This document shows, one piece after another, positions 50,069 through 64,000 of a DNA stretch of 64,000 bases. The stretch lies in assembly GCF_000306675.2 (NCBI RefSeq), contig NZ_CP024871.1, positions 1,146,001-1,210,000 of the forward strand, read 5' to 3'. The position numbers and the translations under genes are program-made. The DNA is from Leptospira mayottensis 200901116 (lineage in GTDB: Bacteria; Spirochaetota; Leptospiria; Leptospirales; Leptospiraceae). How positions within the stretch are numbered: position 1 is the stretch's first letter; each line of letters opens with the position of its first letter. Under the pieces are notes generated by a model. It saw only the letters and a list, made by a program, of their open reading frames with translations, had not been told where the DNA came from and ran no database searches.

Positions 50069-52144
50069 TTATATTTTAAACTGATTGATAAAACGTAGCA
50101 ATCCTTCCGATTGAGTATGCATGTTTTTGGAAAATCCGGTTAGGTCATCCGCGCCATTTGCAATCTCTTGGGTTCCTTCGGAAATGCTGAGGATTGTCTT
50201 TGCGATTTCCTCCGAAGCATGTCTTTGCTCTCGGACGGCTTCTTCGATTTGAAGACTGAAACTCATGAGTGAGCTTGCGCTGTGATGGATTTTCTCTGTA
50301 TTTTTTTCCTGAGTGTTTACGGAATCCAAAACGTTCTTTGCGGAAACCCCGAACATATCCACGGAACTCCTGAGTTTGGCGAGGATATCGGATGCTTCCT
50401 TTACTTTGCCGGTTCCGTTGGTTACTGCACGATTCGTGGATTCCACGAGTTGTCCGATCTCTTGAACGCTGTTGGAAGTTTGAGATGCGAGTTTGGAAAT
50501 TTCTTCCGCGACAACTGCAAATCCTTTTCCAGCCTCTCCCGCTCGCGCGGCTTCAATAGCGGCGTTTAACGCAAGTAAGTTGGTCTTTTCAGAAATGTCG
50601 GTGATAATGGAAAGGATTTCGTTGATCCGAGAAGCGCTGTCCCCGATTTCGTCCATCGCCTTTGTGGATTGATTCATGGAACTTTCGCCAGTGATAGCCT
50701 GTTGTTGCGATTCACTCGCTAGAGAGGAGAGAGATTTCATCTCTTCATTGATTTTTGTGATTTGTTCTTTTAAAAGAATTACGTTTCCGTCAATATCTTT
50801 CATGTGGAAAATAGCTTTTTCCATCGATTTACCCACATTTTCGGCCGAAGAGGCCAATTCTTCGATTGCCGCGGAGGATTCTTCGGACGCGGAAGCTTGT
50901 ATTTGTGCGACGTCATAAAAATTTTTCGATGATTCCGCCATTTTATCGGAAGTGGAATTCAAGGATTCAGAAGAACCTTTGATTTCAAGAATGATCTTTT
51001 TGATGTTGTTCTTCATTTGGTTAAGAGAGAGGAGAAGTTTTCCGATCTCGTCGTTACGTTCGTATTTGTTATCTACGATCAGGTTGCCGGAGGAAATTTG
51101 TTCGGAGAAAGAGATTGCGGAATTAATCCCATTCGTGATCAATTTTTGAAATATTAGATTCAATAGAATTACGATGACGATCATTGTGACCAAGGAAGCG
51201 GCGATCGTTTCCAGGATGATTCTCGACAAATTCTTCCAAAAGATGTTGTTGGGAACGCAGACTTCTAAGATCCATTTCTTATTGTAATTTCCGATATAAA
51301 AAGAGTAGAGAAAATGAATGGATTGATCTTTTTCATAAATCTGGATTTCTTTTTTCTCGCTTCCTTCCAAAATTTGTTTTTTCCATTCAGGATCTTGAAT
51401 CTCTTTTCCAACGAGCTCCGGTTGTAGTCCGTTTGCGGCGTAAAAACCGCCCGGAGAAATCAGACTCAGGTATCCTTCTCCCTGATAAGGACGGATCGGA
51501 GCTAACATCTTTTGCATGTTTTTCATTGTAATATCCATGCCTACAACTCCGGCAATTTCTCCGTTTCTGCGTACCGGTTTGACGACGGAGATCATTAGGA
51601 CTTCTTTGCCGGATACCGGATAAGCGAAAGGATCCGCGATAAAATCCAATCCTGTTTTTTTTGGAATATTATAAAAGTATCCGCTCGCATCTTGATTTTC
51701 GTAGTAAATAACCGCTTCCAAAACGAGAGATTTCTCAGGCCCCATCGACTTATTTACGTAAGGAACGAATCTTCCGGTAGCATCGTAACCTTGTTTGTTT
51801 ACGTATTGAGAATCCTTGGAATCGAATTTTCCGGGTTCAAAAACGGACCAAGCTCCGAAGTAGTTCGGATCCGTTTGAGCGAGATCCTTCAAGGTTTCGA
51901 TAGTCTCTTCTCTTGTCGGTTTTGCATGCGAAAGTTGAAATTCGAGTCCTCTTAAACCGCCTAAGGCTTTATCGAAAAAGTCCTGAATTTCAAAAGCGTA
52001 TCGAAACGCAACCAAGGTAGAGGAATCTTTGATATCCTGAGAAAGTTTAAAGTAAGCCGTAATAGTACTCATAGCGGTAATTGTAAGGCTTCCCGCCATG
52101 AGTATTAGGGATAGATATAACGATATTCGAAACCTTATGCTCAT
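50069..52144 (-). CDS. Methyl-accepting chemotaxis protein with Cache sensor
   Basis: The 691-residue transducer has TM1 at about residues 8-30 and an extracytoplasmic dCache-type domain at about 40-300 ([26 protein letters not shown]). TM2 is near 308-335, followed by HAMP ([20 protein letters not shown]) and the MCP signalling domain with the conserved hairpin [20 protein letters not shown]. It senses a ligand in the periplasm and controls CheA. The gene starts 24 bp after an outer-membrane-protein gene, suggesting co-transcription. AGGGG precedes the ATG. Confidence 0.93.
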   Translation of the reverse strand: MSIRFRISLYLSLILMAGSLTITAMSTITAYFKLSQDIKDSSTLVAFRYAFEIQDFFDKALGGLRGLEFQLSHAKPTREETIETLKDLAQTDPNYFGAWSVFEPGKFDSKDSQYVNKQGYDATGRFVPYVNKSMGPEKSLVLEAVIYYENQDASGYFYNIPKKTGLDFIADPFAYPVSGKEVLMISVVKPVRRNGEIAGVVGMDITMKNMQKMLAPIRPYQGEGYLSLISPGGFYAANGLQPELVGKEIQDPEWKKQILEGSEKKEIQIYEKDQSIHFLYSFYIGNYNKKWILEVCVPNNIFWKNLSRIILETIAASLVTMIVIVILLNLIFQKLITNGINSAISFSEQISSGNLIVDNKYERNDEIGKLLLSLNQMKNNIKKIILEIKGSSESLNSTSDKMAESSKNFYDVAQIQASASEESSAAIEELASSAENVGKSMEKAIFHMKDIDGNVILLKEQITKINEEMKSLSSLASESQQQAITGESSMNQSTKAMDEIGDSASRINEILSIITDISEKTNLLALNAAIEAARAGEAGKGFAVVAEEISKLASQTSNSVQEIGQLVESTNRAVTNGTGKVKEASDILAKLRSSVDMFGVSAKNVLDSVNTQEKNTEKIHHSASSLMSFSLQIEEAVREQRHASEEIAKTILSISEGTQEIANGADDLTGFSKNMHTQSEGLLRFINQFKI

Positions 52145-52168
52145 AAGTTTCCCCTTTTCTTTTGCATT

Positions 52169-53743
<1,575 letters not shown>

Positions 53744-54283
53744 GCTTTGTTACTTTTTTATTTCCCAATTTTTGAATTTTAAACTTCCAAATTGTCTAAC
53801 TTTGCCTGACGTTGATCCCAGAAAAAATAACAAAAATAGAAAGCAAAGAGAAGAATCAACTAGGAAAAACTTTTTCTTTCGATGAAATTCAATCGAACAG
53901 AATCGATTTTGAATTAGAACAAAAACGCATTTTTGAAAATTTCATACAATAGAAATAGCAAGTTTTATAATCGGAAATGAAAACCTACTCAAATTTTGGC
54001 ATTTCCGTGAAAAATGAACGATTCGGTTTTTAGATCTTTATAAATTATATAGAGATATTTGTATTTTATAATTCCCAAGTTCAAACTGGGTTGAATGACA
54101 AAATAGCCCAGGAGAAAACGAAAAAATTCCTATTTATAGAACCTTTGAGAGGCGACTAACGAAGGACGTCGTATGAAATTTTGATTTTTGTACAATTCTA
54201 TCAAATCTTGGCAAAATGGAAGTGAGGTTTTAGGAACGATTCGCTTCGTTTGGAATACAAATGGCTTTGAGGTTGAACGTATC
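53744..54283. other. Intergenic region, about 540 bp, no gene seen
   Basis: AT-rich sequence with several A/T runs. No open frame with an RBS, no RNA gene and no clear repeat was recognised. It contains the promoter of the outer-membrane-protein gene and the 3' end of the convergent-side lipoprotein gene's transcript. Confidence 0.4.
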
Positions 54284-55474
<1,191 letters not shown>

Positions 55475-55553
55475 TCGGAATGATTTGCGCTATTCCGGAG
55501 TCTTGTAAATGTGGACGACAAATTTCCCGGGATCGAAAGATTCAGAAACGAAG

Positions 55554-57261
<1,708 letters not shown>

Positions 57262-57268
57262 AAAAGAA

Positions 57269-58042
<774 letters not shown>

Positions 58043-58255
58043 CGCTGCGAAAATATCGGCCATTAACAGTTAACGATAGTAACTATGGTATTAAAAAAAA
58101 CGAATATCTAATTTCTTATGGCAGGGAAGTTTCAAAACTGCTTCCCAAAGCGATTTTTTTCTACAACAATCTAAGACAGATGGGTCGATTCATTCGTTTT
58201 ATTCGAAAATAAATTTACTAAAAATACAGGAAATATAAATTAAAAGGGAAACTTG

Positions 58256-58762
58256 ATGTGTTACTTCCATATGGGTCGCAACTCACTGCTCAAAGGAAAA
58301 ATAGCAATGCTTGCACCCAAATTCAAAATTTTATTTATATTCGGTTTTATTTTTGGCGTTGCATACAACGTTTATCCTAGGGAACTCGAAAAAATTACGA
58401 TCTATGTGGATGAACATCCGCTTCTTGTGGAAATCGCTAATACACCTGCGGACCGTGCCAGGGGCTTGATGTATCGAAAATCTATAGGTGAAAATGAAGG
58501 AATGCTTTTTGTTTTCGCAAAACCGGAATATTTGAGTTTTTGGATGAAAAATACCCGGATCCCTTTAAGCATAGCGTATTTCAATCAGGATAAAAGAATC
58601 ACTGATGTGCACGATATGAAGCCCAATCAAACGACCGAATTGTATCATTCAAGCGAAAAGGCCCTATATGCTTTGGAAGTAAATCAGGGTTGGTTTTCTA
58701 AAAGAAAGATTGGCAAATACGGAGTGCTGAAAATTCCGGATCGAGTGAGAGCGGTTCAGTAA
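58256..58762 (+). CDS. DUF192 family exported protein
   Basis: The body shows the DUF192 pattern: VEIANTPADRARGLMYRKSI, EGMLFVFAKPEYLSFWMKNT, IPLSIAYFNQDKRI and YALEVNQGWF. A signal-like segment (FKILFIFGFIFGVAYNVYP) precedes it. The start could be ATG 58256 (AAAAGGGA upstream) or ATG 58307 (AAAGGA upstream), and the latter gives a more typical signal peptide. The family function is unknown. Confidence 0.85.
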   Translation: MCYFHMGRNSLLKGKIAMLAPKFKILFIFGFIFGVAYNVYPRELEKITIYVDEHPLLVEIANTPADRARGLMYRKSIGENEGMLFVFAKPEYLSFWMKNTRIPLSIAYFNQDKRITDVHDMKPNQTTELYHSSEKALYALEVNQGWFSKRKIGKYGVLKIPDRVRAVQ

Positions 58763-58791
58763 TCGGGGAACTCCCCGATTACTAAGATACG

Positions 58792-59397
<606 letters not shown>

Positions 59398-59404
59398 GAA
59401 GGAT

Positions 59405-59437
<33 letters not shown>

Positions 59438-59571
59438 CTTCTGGAAAATTATGCAAGGTTTTTCTTTTTTCAAAGAGTAAATTCGAGTTCGAGTGAACGA
59501 GACCCTGAGAGCATAATTCCTTGACCGGATCCAGGTTTTAAAAAAGATAGAAGGAGATCGGGAGCGAAAGG

Positions 59572-61027
<1,456 letters not shown>

Positions 61028-61128
61028 TTATAGAAAGAATTTTGGTTAATAGGAATTATACTAATGCGAACTATGCCTGAAGGAAAGTCGATTCAAAAAG
61101 GATCGGGGCAAAATCTTTCTGGACAAAC

Positions 61129-61517
<389 letters not shown>

Positions 61518-61580
61518 TTCTGTCCTGTCTATCCTAAGTTTCCGGATTGCCATATCCGCTTTCTTTGGGATCTTTGAATC

Positions 61581-62773
<1,193 letters not shown>

Positions 62774-62874
62774 CTTTACGTTCAAGTTTTAGGGTAAAGT
62801 AAAATCACTAACATCTAAAAAGTGGAAATTGAATGAACCAAATATGGGTTATGTGCAAATGGAATAGAAACTTT

Positions 62875-63816
<942 letters not shown>

Positions 63817-63838
63817 TGATTCTTTAGCTTAAGTTTGG

Positions 63839-63864
63839 AAAATCCGGTGGAGAATTCCACCGGA
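63839..63864 (-). terminator. Rho-independent terminator of the hibernation-factor gene
   Basis: On the minus strand TCCGGTGG-AATTCT-CCACCGGA forms a perfect 8-bp stem, followed by TTTTCC, starting 9 bp after the stop codon at 63874. Confidence 0.75.
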
Positions 63865-63873
63865 CAAAATTGA

Positions 63874-64000
63874 TCAGTGATTCGCTTTTTTGTCGTGATG
63901 TTTACTCACTTGTTTGACGATCTTGTCTTCCAAACCGTCGATACAAGCGTAGATATCCTTGCTTGAATTCTGTGCGTTGAATTTATTACCGTCTCCGTGT
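63874..64000 (-). CDS. Ribosome hibernation-promoting factor (HPF/RaiA), C-terminal part
   Basis: Only the last 41 codons are in the window. They read HGDGNKFNAQNSSKDIYACI then DGLEDKIVKQVSKHHDKK, matching the last helix of HPF/YfiA proteins ([DE]xYAAIDxLxDKLExQLxKxK). These bind the 30S subunit and silence ribosomes in stationary phase. Confidence 0.8.
   Translation of the reverse strand, partial: HGDGNKFNAQNSSKDIYACIDGLEDKIVKQVSKHHDKKANH

Overview
The window looks like chromosomal DNA of a Leptospira (spirochaete). It has AT-rich DNA, giant TIGR04388-type ('Lepto_longest') proteins, spirochaete-style lipoproteins, a DUF3332 protein, and a REC/EAL, MCP, PP2C and MBOAT gene set typical of the genus. 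I cannot fix the species from sequence alone.

Layout. (1) 1-6179, minus: a giant TIGR04388 gene ('gene A') running off the left edge, with a damaged 5' end. (2) 6445-7830: a DDE transposase. (3) 8042-10083: an orphaned C-terminal tail of a second giant gene, carrying an M23 (LytM) peptidase domain, followed by a small exported protein. (4) 10084-24848 and 24849-39615: two head-to-tail copies of a 14.77-kb plasmid-like integrative element. They match except for four homopolymer-length differences that I found. Each carries toxin-antitoxin-like genes, a parA-parB operon, a tyrosine recombinase, a CHC2-Toprim primase/ATPase, an XRE repressor with three operator-like dyads, an iteron array, a palindrome cluster, two DUF2158-like genes, an LRR-like lipoprotein and its own promoterless TIGR04388 3' end. 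(5) 39606-46812, minus: the 5' part of giant 'gene B', now fused in frame to the element's 3' end, plus an upstream single-pass membrane protein. (6) 46813-64000: chromosomal backbone with signalling genes (REC-EAL, REC, MCP, PP2C phosphatase, PilZ, ECF sigma/anti-sigma), an outer-membrane protein, a metalloprotease-like lipoprotein, enoyl-CoA hydratase, DUF192, DUF3332, MBOAT, a TPR protein and the end of a ribosome hibernation factor.

The central observation is how the element sits. A 10-bp core (TCCGAGGCCA on the plus strand) occurs at both outer junctions and at the internal one. Integration appears to have cut gene B near codon 1848, replaced its M23-peptidase tail with the element's own tail, and left the old tail and its partner stranded at the far end. 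Each tail is followed within 10-24 bp by a small exported or lipoprotein gene, as an effector tail is followed by an immunity gene. I infer a mobile element whose integration swaps the C-terminal module, and its partner, of a giant surface or polymorphic-toxin-like protein.

The element's operons are tightly coupled. ParA-ParB and two small basic proteins are joined by 4-nt ATGA overlaps, as are the primase and the next gene upstream of the integrase. In copy 1 parB and the primase are each broken by a one-base homopolymer change. Copy 2 is intact.
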